Assembly: GCF_017875765.1 (NCBI RefSeq)
Contig: NZ_JAGGNA010000001.1
Coordinates: 3,608,253-3,672,252, forward strand
Reading direction: 5' to 3'
Origin: Flavobacterium sp. CG_23.5
GTDB taxonomy: Bacteria; Bacteroidota; Bacteroidia; Flavobacteriales; Flavobacteriaceae
Length of the DNA stretch: 64,000 nucleotides
The position numbers and the translations under genes are program-made. How positions within the stretch are numbered: the first letter of the stretch is position 1; every line of letters begins with the position of its first letter. Of the stretch, positions 17,571 to 25,767 are shown piece after piece. The notes under the pieces are model-generated. The model saw only the letters and a list, made by a program, of their open reading frames with translations, was not told the origin of the DNA and searched no databases.

Positions 17571-18476
17571 TTAAACAGCTTCATGAGGACCACGATCTAT
17601 TTCACTTGGTGCATATTTAAATCTTTTTTTGAAAGCTTTATAAAAGTTGAGGTAGGAGTTAAAACCATTCATTATAGCAATTTCTTTGAGTGGAATATTT
17701 GTTTGATTGACCATCAAATGCGCTCTTTTTAATCTTTCTTCATGGTAAAAACTATAAATACTGGTTTTAAATAATTCTCGGAATCCATGTTTCAATTTGT
17801 ATTCATTTGTATCAAATAGGACAGATAATGCTTTAAGGGTTGGGAGTGGCTCTTCCAAGTGATTTAAGATGTAGTCATAAAGATTTTGCATGACGACCGC
17901 TTCGGAGTGTTTTTCTGTTGCTATTTCTATGGCAAACTTCGTGTCTGACAATAGTTCTTGCAATACGGTAGTAATTGAGTTTACGATTATTTTGTCACTA
18001 TAACGTAATCGTGAAATGGTACAAAAACAAGGAAGTAATTTGCTTTTACCCGTTAAAAAAATAAGCGGAACGGTGCTATGGTAATTACCATCTCGTGAGG
18101 CTTCCATTTTTTTTTCATTCCAGATGCTGAAGGATTGTGGCGCAATAAATTTTTCAAAGTCTATCTTAAATAATTCTTCTGATTTATAGTAGAGCGCTTC
18201 TGGAACGTGTGCATTGAAACTACGAATTATGAATTTATCATCTAGGATAAATGTTTTTTGTACCAAGTTTTGATAACTGTAATGCGGGTTAACATAACCT
18301 GATTGGAGTATTATATCATGCATTTCTTCCGCAAGATTATTTAGCATTTCAGACAGTTTGCCAATTTCGTCGTTTTGATCTGTTTTGAAAATTCTAAAGG
18401 AGAGGTTACCGGTTGCCATTTCAAAAAGCATTTGGTAAATTGCCTTGATGCGCTGTTGTGTTGTTTGATTTTTCAT
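17571..18476 (-). CDS. AraC-family regulator with HAMP-like N-terminus
   Basis: From the ATG at 18476 the protein has 301 residues. Residues 1-70 resemble a HAMP-like helical signalling region (GNLSFRIFKTDQNDEIGKLS), residues 80-185 a PAS-like sensing part, and the last 100 an AraC HTH pair (LKALSVLFDTNEYKLKHGFR, then IPLKEIAIMNGFNSYLNFYK). A TTG at 18518 would lengthen it by 14 residues, but the ATG fits better. It precedes the MauE-like and DUF6520-like genes on the same strand. About 235 bp upstream of its start begins an array of 11 repeats that could be its binding region. Confidence 0.88.
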   Translation of the reverse strand: MKNQTTQQRIKAIYQMLFEMATGNLSFRIFKTDQNDEIGKLSEMLNNLAEEMHDIILQSGYVNPHYSYQNLVQKTFILDDKFIIRSFNAHVPEALYYKSEELFKIDFEKFIAPQSFSIWNEKKMEASRDGNYHSTVPLIFLTGKSKLLPCFCTISRLRYSDKIIVNSITTVLQELLSDTKFAIEIATEKHSEAVVMQNLYDYILNHLEEPLPTLKALSVLFDTNEYKLKHGFRELFKTSIYSFYHEERLKRAHLMVNQTNIPLKEIAIMNGFNSYLNFYKAFKKRFKYAPSEIDRGPHEAV

Positions 18477-18565
18477 TAAGTTATATAGTGAGGAATTGAT
18501 TGCGGTATAGCAAGACAAGTGCTTGAAGAGACATACAAAACTATATAATGTAAATTTTATTTGCT

Positions 18566-18597
18566 AAAAGTATAGTGTGTAATTCGGGAATTGAATA
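18566..18597. promoter_or_regulatory. AATTCGGGAATTG motif upstream of the AraC gene
   Basis: AGTATAGTGTGTAATTCGGG followed by AATTGAATAGG repeats the block at 7113-7148 with one central change and shares AATTCGGGAATT with 1527-1565. It sits about 90 bp upstream of the AraC start. The AATTCGGGA core is also in the repeat units at 18710-18925. Confidence 0.45.
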
Positions 18598-18709
18598 GGG
18601 GTAAAGTGTCTTATTTTTACTGTGTTTACTTGGTTTAGGACTTTAATTTTTGATTATTTTGGTTTGTTTTTTGGCTGAACTGAAATAGGAAATAATTCTT
18701 GTTTTCATT

Positions 18710-18925
18710 TTGTCATTTTGATAGCAAGAGTTGTCATTTTGGGATACAGCTTGTCAATTTGGGAGCATGTGTTGTCAATTCGGGAGTTTGTTGTCAATTC
18801 GGGAGTGTGTTGTCATTTCGGGAGTGATGTTGTCATTTCGGGAGTATTTGTTGTCGATTCGGGAGCATTAGTTGTCATTTCGGGAGTATTTGTTGTCATA
18901 TCGGGAGAGGAGTTGTCAATAAAGT
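18710..18925. repeat. Array of 11 direct repeats, TTGTCAWTTCGGGAG, ~20-bp pitch
   Basis: Unit starts are 18710, 18731, 18751, 18772, 18791, 18810, 18830, 18851, 18872, 18893 and 18913, so the spacing is 19-21 bp. The conserved part is TTGTC(A/G)(A/T)TTCGGGAG; the 4-8 bp between conserved parts vary. The first, second and last units are degenerate. A pitch near two helical turns puts every unit on the same DNA face, as in arrays of protein sites. The array is non-coding; the 69-codon frame through it is an artefact of the repeats. Confidence 0.92.
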
Positions 18926-19315
18926 AGTTTCTGATTTGCTCCTAAAAGGAATCACATTTAGTCATTCTATATTTGAGATATGAAATAGTAGGAGGGATTG
19001 TGGTGTGGTTTTTAGGTCTTTATTTGAGAGGGGAAATTTATGAGTTTTTGAGGAATTATTTTTATAATGATAGTTGGGGGAGGAGGAAGAAATAGAAAGA
19101 TGCTGTGAGGTGTCTTTTTTTTTTGGTTTTTAGGAAATAGCTATTTTGTAAATAAATTTTTATATTTTTGATTTGCTGATAAAGTCTGATTTTTGTCGGA
19201 CTTATCCAACCCCAATTAAGGTAGATAAGTCTAGTTTTATCAGACATATATACAAATTATCACCAATGCTAACGAAAATCCGGTCACTCAAAACAATTTT
19301 TCTAATTAAACTAAA
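18926..19315. other. AT-rich intergenic stretch with small inverted repeats
   Basis: No gene is seen. Around 19178-19206 GATAAAGTC and GACTTATC form a small hairpin, and GATAAGTC recurs in direct orientation at about 19223. These may be regulatory sites for the hydrolase that starts at 19316. Confidence 0.35.
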
Positions 19316-20215
19316 ATGAACAGCAACTTTTTTTCTTACTTATTTCTTTGGTTATCATTAATAATTTTACCAGAAATGGTATTTTCTCAATCTGCTGACT
19401 TTACCATTCAAGATGTAAAGTTTGAAAGTCAGGGAGTCACACTTGCAGGCTCAATTTTAAAGCCCAAAAATACATTTGCAGCAGTTGTAATTGTTCATGG
19501 GTCTGACCCAGTAAAAAGAGAAATGGAGTTCGCTAAACGTCTTGCCAAAGAAGGTATTGCTGTATTGACATATGACAAACGTGGAGTTGGAGAATCTGGT
19601 GGTGTATATGTTGGACCATCTGTTGGCACAAATAATATCGACACTACTAATCTTAATTTATTATCTCATGATGCAAATGAAGCAGTAAAAACATTTCGAA
19701 CCTATTTGAAAGATAAAAAAATACCAATTGGGTTAATTGGCTTCAGTCAAGCAGGATGGATAATTCCAATTGCTGCAAGCAAAAATCCACAAATAGAATT
19801 TATGGTTTTATTTAGTTGCCCTACAATTACAACTTTAGAACAACTTCGATTTCAGTTTTATACTAACGGCAACAATAGTTTTTGGGAAAATCATACAGAA
19901 GCAGATGCTCGTGAACATACTAAAAATGATCCAGACAGGTATCAATTCGTTGCGACTGACCCAAAAATTTCTCTGAATACTCTTTCAATTCCGGGACTTT
20001 GGCTTTTTGGTGAGAAAGATATACAGATTCCAGTAAAGTTGTGTATGGAGCAATTAAATACATTGAAAGCTCAAGGTAAACCTTTCGAATATACTTTGTT
20101 TTCTAAATTAGGACACAATACTTCTTCCGGCGATATTACAGAAACTGTTGATATTTCAATTCAATGGATAAAACAGAAAGCTTTGAATATTAAGAAGTTT
20201 AAATCATCCAAATAA
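19316..20215 (+). CDS. Secreted alpha/beta-hydrolase
   Basis: The 299-residue protein has a signal peptide (about residues 1-25, ending VFSQ) and a single alpha/beta-hydrolase domain. The oxyanion-side motif is VIVHGSDP, the nucleophile lies in GFSQAG (S144), the acid is probably in LFGEKDIQIP and the histidine in KLGHNTSSG. The layout fits the dienelactone-hydrolase/serine aminopeptidase S33-like group of periplasmic esterases; the substrate is unknown. The gene is monocistronic and its stop is followed after 3 bp by an 80-nt imperfect palindrome. Confidence 0.88.
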   Translation: MNSNFFSYLFLWLSLIILPEMVFSQSADFTIQDVKFESQGVTLAGSILKPKNTFAAVVIVHGSDPVKREMEFAKRLAKEGIAVLTYDKRGVGESGGVYVGPSVGTNNIDTTNLNLLSHDANEAVKTFRTYLKDKKIPIGLIGFSQAGWIIPIAASKNPQIEFMVLFSCPTITTLEQLRFQFYTNGNNSFWENHTEADAREHTKNDPDRYQFVATDPKISLNTLSIPGLWLFGEKDIQIPVKLCMEQLNTLKAQGKPFEYTLFSKLGHNTSSGDITETVDISIQWIKQKALNIKKFKSSK

Positions 20216-20218
20216 AGC

Positions 20219-20296
20219 ACTGCCTACAACAGCTAAGGCTCATTGGGCTTGAAAAGCCAACAATGAAGCCTGCGTTGAATGGAAACTATAGGCAGT
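20219..20296 (+). repeat. attC-like imperfect palindrome 1
   Basis: Outer arms ACTGCCTA/TAGGCAGT, then CAAC/GTTG, AGGCT/AGCCT, ATTG/CAAT and GGCTT/AAGCC fold the whole element into one stem around loop GAA, with unpaired bases as in integron attC sites. GTTGAAT matches the attC core GTTRRRY. The related element at 23301-23363 shares AACAATGAA and GTTGAAYGGAA. No integron integrase is in the window, so the attC reading is an inference. Confidence 0.5.
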
Positions 20297-20435
20297 TTAA
20301 ATCCTGTATATTTACTTCCTAATTAAAAAAACAAAGTTTGTTTGGAGGTTTTTAGATGAACAGACGTTGTAGGTAACGCGGTTACAAAATTGCACTTAAA
20401 AAGTATATTTTTTTGAAAGATTTTAATTAGTAAAA

Positions 20436-22037
20436 TTATTCCTTTTTGACATCTCTTATTTTACGGTATCTATTGTAAGCCGAACAAATAATTAAAATAA
20501 TTACAAAATAAACGAGATAAGATCGCGGTTCTCCTATGCCTCCAACTGTTGTAAACATTCGATTCCATCTAATTTTATTAATTCCTTTGCCATCAGTATT
20601 CCAACTTAACCAAATAAAAATTGGCTTGCCAACCACATGGTCAAAAGGAACAAATCCCCAAAATCTAGCGTCAATTGAATTATCTCTATTGTCGCCCATC
20701 ATCCAGTAATAATCTTGTTTAAAGGTATAATTTGTAGCAAGATTATTATCAATAAAAATCTGATTTCCTCGCACCGATAGCTGATGACCTTCATATTCCG
20801 TGATTAATCTTTTATAAAGCGGTAGAATATTTACATTTATGTCAATTGTCTTTCCTTTTTCAGGAATGTAAATTGGTCCAAAAAAATCAGCATTCCAATT
20901 GTAATTCTTGTCATGAGGTAATATTTTAGAATCTCGATCTCCTTTATTATTTTTTCTCAATTCAAGACTTTCTATGTATGGATTATTCCTAGCATTAGCA
21001 ACAGCTTCTTCTGTTGCTTGAACAAAATATTCTCCAGATTTAGAATCGTAAGCTATTCCATCGGTTATATCATATAATTTTAGAATATTAGACGCCTCCT
21101 CATAAGAAGAAAATTGAGCTTTAAATTTAATAGTATATGAAAACTGCAATTTTGTTCTATCAGATAGTTTAGTTTGTTTTCCATCAATAAATACGTAACC
21201 ATTTCTAACTTCCAAAGTGTCTCCAGGAATTCCTACACAGCGTTTTACCAAGTTTGTTTTTTTGTCGATAGGTTTGTAATAATTTCTATCAGGTGAAAAA
21301 TTATCCATATCCAAAAGAGTATCGGCTGGTTGGTTAAAAACTACAATATCGTTACGTTCTATTTGTTGAAAACCAGGCAATCTTAAATACGGTAATTGAA
21401 ATATGTTTAGGATTGAAGTTTCTTTTTTTGAAATATCATCATTGAACATGTAGGATTTCTTTTTTACGAAAGGAATTGTGTCATGTACCATTGGCAAAGC
21501 AACTGTTGTAATTGGTACTCTGGCTCCATAATGCAACTTACTTACAAATAAAAAATCTCCAACTAATAATGATTTCTCCATTGACGAAGATGGAATTGTG
21601 AAAGGCTGAATAACATATGTATGAACAATAGTAGCAACAATAACAGCAAACAATAGTGAACTTACAGTTTCTCCTAATCCTGCTTTTGGGCTTAAGTTTC
21701 TATCCTTTACGTATTCTAATTTATCAGAATTATAATTCAAATAGGCAATATAAAAGCCTAAAGATAGTACTACTAACAAAGTGTCCTTTGTGGTGTTTTT
21801 ACCAAAACTACGAATGGTTTCAACCCAAACAACAGGAAACATTATTAAATTTATTATAGGAATAAAAAATAGAAACACCCACCATTTAGGTCTATTAATT
21901 ATTTGCATTAATATAATGGCATTGTAAATTGGTATTAATGCTTCCCAAGATTTTCTACCTGCTTTTACATACAATTTAAAAGTGGCTAAAAAATGAACAA
22001 ATTGGATAATAAGGAATAATAAGAAAAATTTAGTCAT
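20436..22037 (-). CDS. lepB: Signal peptidase I (LepB), S26 family, long flavobacterial form
   Basis: This membrane serine protease removes signal peptides during secretion. The 533-residue protein has an N-terminal region with several spans (about residues 1-100), then a further span and the catalytic domain facing the periplasm. The catalytic serine is in IPSSSM (S152) and the lysine in VKRCVGIPGD (K265); the GDNRDNSIDARFWG box is intact. An insertion between the catalytic boxes (about 190-245 and 290-400) makes it longer than E. coli LepB, which is usual in Flavobacteria. It lies between two attC-like palindromes and 79 bp downstream of an AraC gene on the same strand. Confidence 0.93.
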   Translation of the reverse strand: MTKFFLLFLIIQFVHFLATFKLYVKAGRKSWEALIPIYNAIILMQIINRPKWWVFLFFIPIINLIMFPVVWVETIRSFGKNTTKDTLLVVLSLGFYIAYLNYNSDKLEYVKDRNLSPKAGLGETVSSLLFAVIVATIVHTYVIQPFTIPSSSMEKSLLVGDFLFVSKLHYGARVPITTVALPMVHDTIPFVKKKSYMFNDDISKKETSILNIFQLPYLRLPGFQQIERNDIVVFNQPADTLLDMDNFSPDRNYYKPIDKKTNLVKRCVGIPGDTLEVRNGYVFIDGKQTKLSDRTKLQFSYTIKFKAQFSSYEEASNILKLYDITDGIAYDSKSGEYFVQATEEAVANARNNPYIESLELRKNNKGDRDSKILPHDKNYNWNADFFGPIYIPEKGKTIDINVNILPLYKRLITEYEGHQLSVRGNQIFIDNNLATNYTFKQDYYWMMGDNRDNSIDARFWGFVPFDHVVGKPIFIWLSWNTDGKGINKIRWNRMFTTVGGIGEPRSYLVYFVIILIICSAYNRYRKIRDVKKE

Positions 22038-22118
22038 TTGAATAATTTAAAGAATTTATGCAAAACTCGTTTAAATTATTACTAACAGATACTAAATTCA
22101 TGATTCTGGCACACCAAA

Positions 22119-23189
22119 TTATAAATCTAATTCTGATTTTTTTATGAATGATTGTCGATAATTAATTGCGGTAGTATTTGTTAGTTTTTTAAATGTATCA
22201 TTAAAAGAAGAAATACTATTAAAGCCACTTTCAAAAGCAATTGTAGCAATTTTATAATTATGAAATTTAGGATTTTTTAAATTTTTTTTAGCTTCTCCAA
22301 TACGATATTTAGCAATATATTGGGAATAGTTTGTGTTTTCAATTTGGTTGATAATTTGAGATAGTTGCTTAGAAGAAATGTTCATTCTTTCTGCTAATTT
22401 TACTAAAGTCAACTCTGGATCTAAAAATAATTTGTCATTTTCCATAAATTGATTAAGCTGTTTATAATACTCACTTGCTTTTGTATTATTTAATGTTGAA
22501 TTAGTATATTTCTTCTTTTCATCTTCAAATATCCACAAATTTTGACATCCCAAAATTGCTAAAGAAATAATTATAAATGAAAACAAGAAAGCACTACTAG
22601 GATAAAAAGAAACAACATCAAAGAATACTAATATTGCATGAATAAAAATTAAAGTTGTAGCTACTATAAATGCAATTAACCATTTTTTAATTTTCACGTT
22701 CTTTTGTGAAACATCATGAAAGTTTGGGTGTTTTACTAACCAATAAAAACTATAACAACAGTAAATTAAACCGTGTATGAATAAGAACAAATAAAAATTT
22801 CCTAAGTTCGTAATTCCATTATTTGGGACAAACACTGTTAAAATCATTACCAAAAAAAATGGTGCATAATGCCGATAACAATCTATCCTTTTTAAGGAAG
22901 CATTATTATTATATAAAAGATTTACATAAAACCATAAACAGGGACCTATTAATAAAAATAAGCCTAAAAATAAGATGAGAATAGAATCGGTAATTGCATA
23001 ATAATTGTGAAATAACGCTTTTCCTGTACGCAAGCTTAATGTTAAAAGATATACAGCCAAAAATAAATTTGCTTTTGAATTTTTACTTGTTTTGGCAAGA
23101 AGTATTATTCCAAAGAAAAACCCCAAAACAACACCTATACTGCTAATTAATAATTCAAAGCGACTAAAAAATTCTGGTTCAAAATTCAT
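22119..23189 (-). CDS. AraC-family regulator with membrane N-terminus
   Basis: Residues 1-220 contain about seven hydrophobic spans (LISSIGVVLGFFFGIILLA, then ILILFLGLFLLIGPCLWFYV and others), and the last 110 residues are an AraC-type HTH (LVKLAERMNISSKQLSQIIN and YKIATIAFESGFNSISSFND). Membrane AraC proteins of this layout are common in Bacteroidota and their signals are mostly unknown. The ATG at 23189 is preferred to the TTG one codon upstream. The gene precedes lepB on the same strand with an 80-bp gap. Confidence 0.9.
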   Translation of the reverse strand: MNFEPEFFSRFELLISSIGVVLGFFFGIILLAKTSKNSKANLFLAVYLLTLSLRTGKALFHNYYAITDSILILFLGLFLLIGPCLWFYVNLLYNNNASLKRIDCYRHYAPFFLVMILTVFVPNNGITNLGNFYLFLFIHGLIYCCYSFYWLVKHPNFHDVSQKNVKIKKWLIAFIVATTLIFIHAILVFFDVVSFYPSSAFLFSFIIISLAILGCQNLWIFEDEKKKYTNSTLNNTKASEYYKQLNQFMENDKLFLDPELTLVKLAERMNISSKQLSQIINQIENTNYSQYIAKYRIGEAKKNLKNPKFHNYKIATIAFESGFNSISSFNDTFKKLTNTTAINYRQSFIKKSELDL

Positions 23190-23300
23190 CAAACAAAGAA
23201 ACTAAAATCTTAAGTATTTTACAATTGATTTATCCTCTATTGCTTTTACGCGAAAAATCTCTGTATTTCATCAAAATTTGAAAATAATGAGCTACCTAAA

Positions 23301-23363
23301 AGCGAGGGTTTCGTTGCGTGCGTAGAACGAACAATGAAACCCCCGGTTGAACGGAATCGCTTA
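23301..23363 (+). repeat. attC-like imperfect palindrome 2
   Basis: Arms AAGCGA/TCGCTT, GGGTTTC/GAAACCC and GTTG/CAAT nest into one stem, and GTTGAAC again matches GTTRRRY. Its 3' half (AACAATGAAACC, GTTGAACGGAA) closely matches the element at 20219-20296. The rest of 23193-23678 has no gene that I can support. Confidence 0.45.
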
Positions 23364-23678
23364 TAAGTTTTATTTCTCTGATTTGATCTCTTTTATCATA
23401 CACTCGAGTTTTTCTCGCTGTTGTTTTGCTTTTTCATCATATGCCTTTTACCTTCTCTCGAAAGTAACTTGTTGCTGAACGAGTTCTATGTGCAGGGTAG
23501 GAGGGTATCATATAAAAAAAAACTCTATAAAATCCAAAGGGCTGGTATGAAAATATTTTTTTTTGATTCTTCTTCAGAGACTTTTTTTAGATCTTTAATA
23601 AATTCTCAAACTATACTGAACCTTTATATTGTTACAAATTTCCTTAAACATTAGGAAAATTTAAAGGGATAGAAAATA

Positions 23679-23950
23679 TCAGATTGTTTTTTGTTCCTTT
23701 TTTGTCTCTATCTTACTGAATTTGTCTCGTAGAATTTTCATGTCTTCACCTACTTTTTTATCAAGTACTTTAGCATAATGTTGTGTGGTTCGTAGATTTT
23801 TATGACCAAGCATCTTACTAACACTTTCAATAGGAACTCCATTGGTTAGTGTTACAGTGGTTGCAAACGTGTGTCGTGCAATATGGAAGGTGAGGTCTTT
23901 TTCGATTTCACAAACACCTGCGATTTCTTTTAAATAAGTATTCAATTCCT
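23679..23950 (-). pseudogene. C-terminal remnant of a tyrosine recombinase (copy A)
   Basis: Only the last ~88 codons of a site-specific integrase remain: LTFHIARHTFATTVTLTNGV with the His-x-x-Arg pair, LGHKNLRTTQHYAKV with the last histidine and the catalytic tyrosine, and a charged tail. The sequence matches the full integrase at 57706-58944 until about 23950, where similarity stops abruptly. By eye the DNA is roughly 85 percent identical, so this is an old relative rather than a recent duplicate. It marks one edge of the kdp block. Confidence 0.85.
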
Positions 23951-24025
23951 TAAATATAATTTATGCTGTAATCTGAGATTTACTTTAAATTTTATTTGAA
24001 ATATAATAACCACTCGTTTTACTTA

Positions 24026-25750
24026 TTAAACAGCATTTAACTGGATGCTAAAAGTACTCCCCAATCCTAATTCACTTTCAACTGCTATAGTTCCGTGTTG
24101 AGCTTCGATGAATTCTTTGCTGATTGCTAAGCCCAATCCGGTACCTAATTTATGGCTTCCTGGAATTTGAAAATATTTGTCAAAAACTTTGTTTTTATAA
24201 CGGTTATCAATTCCTTTTCCGGTATCAATAACTTGAAAAATTATTGTGTTTTGGTCTTTTTTTAATTTGACAATAATTTTACTATTCTCTGAAGAGTAGG
24301 TTATAGCGTTTGTTAAAAAGTTGATTAAAACCCAAGACGTTTTTTCGCTATCGGCTTTTACTAAAGGCAAATTTTCTTCGGCATCAGAAATTATATGAAT
24401 TCCTTTTTGCTCAGCTTGCACTTTTACTGCTTCAGTAGCGTAGTTTATGATTTCATATGGATTGCTATTATCTATATTTAGATGTATATTTCCGGTTTCT
24501 ACTTGCGATAAATCAAGTAATTCTCCTGTTATTTTAAGCAAGCGTTGGCTGTCTTCTTTGATGCTATTGATTAATTGTTTTTGGTCATCATTAATTTTTC
24601 CGGTTTCTTCTTTTTCCAACAATTGCAAACTCATTTTTATGGAGGAAATTGGCGTTTTTAATTCGTGTGAAACGGTCGCAATAAAATTAGTTTTAGCAAA
24701 ATCCAGTTCTTTAAAAACAGTAATATTTCTCAAAATTATGACATCGCCAATATCAATAGTCTGGTCTTCCCCTGTTGGTTTTATGGTAATATTTATGATT
24801 TCTTTTTCAAAATAACTTTCTTTACTATCGGCAAATATGGTCATCGGCAATTTTTTTTGGTTATCACTTTCCAAATTGCCAACAATTAGTGATTTCATTA
24901 AATCGTTGGTCAAGGCCAAAGTTGTAGCTAATTTACCGATTACCTCTTCCGATTTCATTCCAATGATTTTTAAGGCTTCATTATTCACAAACAAGATTAC
25001 TCCGTTATTATCAAAACCGATTATCGGGTCATGCATATTATTGATCAGCGTTTCTAATCGTTTCTTTTCAAAAGACAATTTATGCAGATTGCTATTGCTG
25101 TATTCCTCTAGTTTTTGTGCCATGGTATTAAATGATTTTGCCAAATCGCCATATTCGTTATGGTTCATAAAATTCACTCTTTCTGAATAGTTTTTATTGG
25201 CAATTTCCTTGATACTTGCCGTTAATTCTCTAATTGGATTCGCAATATTATTGGGCAAATTCACCAATAAATTAAAAGCAATCAAAAAGCATAAAGTTCC
25301 TGTAATTGCTATCCATAAATTAGCAGTTTCGGCAGTCTTGGTGGCGACATCACTTTTTTGCTTGATGGCATTCATATTCAACTTCATAATTTCGAAAATA
25401 TCCTCGCGAATTTGATTTTTTATTTGTTGATTGTTTCTATTATTCTTCAAAAAATTAAAATTATTTTGCAAACTATTTGTCTTTTTATCTTCACCAGCCT
25501 CAGTGATATTAGCCATTTGATTTTTAAGATTTTTTTCAAAAAGCACAATGGCTTGATTTTCATTTGTGCCAATATTTTCCAAGGAAAGTAGCATATTGCG
25601 AGAATATTCCAGGGTATTATAATTGGCTTTCAAGATGTTTTGAGTATCTTTTTTTATCAAAAATATATAGTAAGCACTAACTAATGAGAGGATGATGATC
25701 AAGATGAATAGTAAACCTACTCCGAGATCTAATTTGGTTTTAATTTTCAT
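24026..25750 (-). CDS. Membrane sensor histidine kinase of the kdp locus
   Basis: The 574-residue kinase has two spans (about 8-30 and 146-168), a HAMP linker (PIRELTASIKEIANKNYSER), a PAS domain (DPIIGFDNNGVILFVNNEAL), HisKA with the phospho-acceptor in ATVSHELKTP (H362), and an ATPase domain with N, G1 and G2 boxes (INFLTNAITY, DTGKGID, GTGLGLAI). It is the last gene of the minus-strand kdp operon, 17 bp after KdpD. Because KdpD here lacks a kinase domain, this protein probably supplies it. The likely partner is the sigma-54 activator at 34915-36258, outside the operon. Confidence 0.92.
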   Translation of the reverse strand: MKIKTKLDLGVGLLFILIIILSLVSAYYIFLIKKDTQNILKANYNTLEYSRNMLLSLENIGTNENQAIVLFEKNLKNQMANITEAGEDKKTNSLQNNFNFLKNNRNNQQIKNQIREDIFEIMKLNMNAIKQKSDVATKTAETANLWIAITGTLCFLIAFNLLVNLPNNIANPIRELTASIKEIANKNYSERVNFMNHNEYGDLAKSFNTMAQKLEEYSNSNLHKLSFEKKRLETLINNMHDPIIGFDNNGVILFVNNEALKIIGMKSEEVIGKLATTLALTNDLMKSLIVGNLESDNQKKLPMTIFADSKESYFEKEIINITIKPTGEDQTIDIGDVIILRNITVFKELDFAKTNFIATVSHELKTPISSIKMSLQLLEKEETGKINDDQKQLINSIKEDSQRLLKITGELLDLSQVETGNIHLNIDNSNPYEIINYATEAVKVQAEQKGIHIISDAEENLPLVKADSEKTSWVLINFLTNAITYSSENSKIIVKLKKDQNTIIFQVIDTGKGIDNRYKNKVFDKYFQIPGSHKLGTGLGLAISKEFIEAQHGTIAVESELGLGSTFSIQLNAV

Positions 25751-25767
25751 TTTACTAATATTATAAG

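Noticed and set aside
18710..18925. CRISPR array
   Set aside because: Repeat-to-repeat distance is about 20 bp with 4-8 bp spacers, units are uneven, and no cas genes are present.
18718..18927. 69-codon frame in the repeat array
   Set aside because: It exists only because the ~20-bp units are read in turn; there is no start signal and no family.
19062..19247. 61-codon minus-strand frame before the hydrolase
   Set aside because: Covers small inverted repeats in AT-rich DNA; Lys/Phe/Leu-rich product without a domain.
23421..23654. 77-codon plus-strand frame between AraC and the integrase remnant
   Set aside because: Phenylalanine/leucine-rich translation of AT-rich DNA; not a convincing gene.
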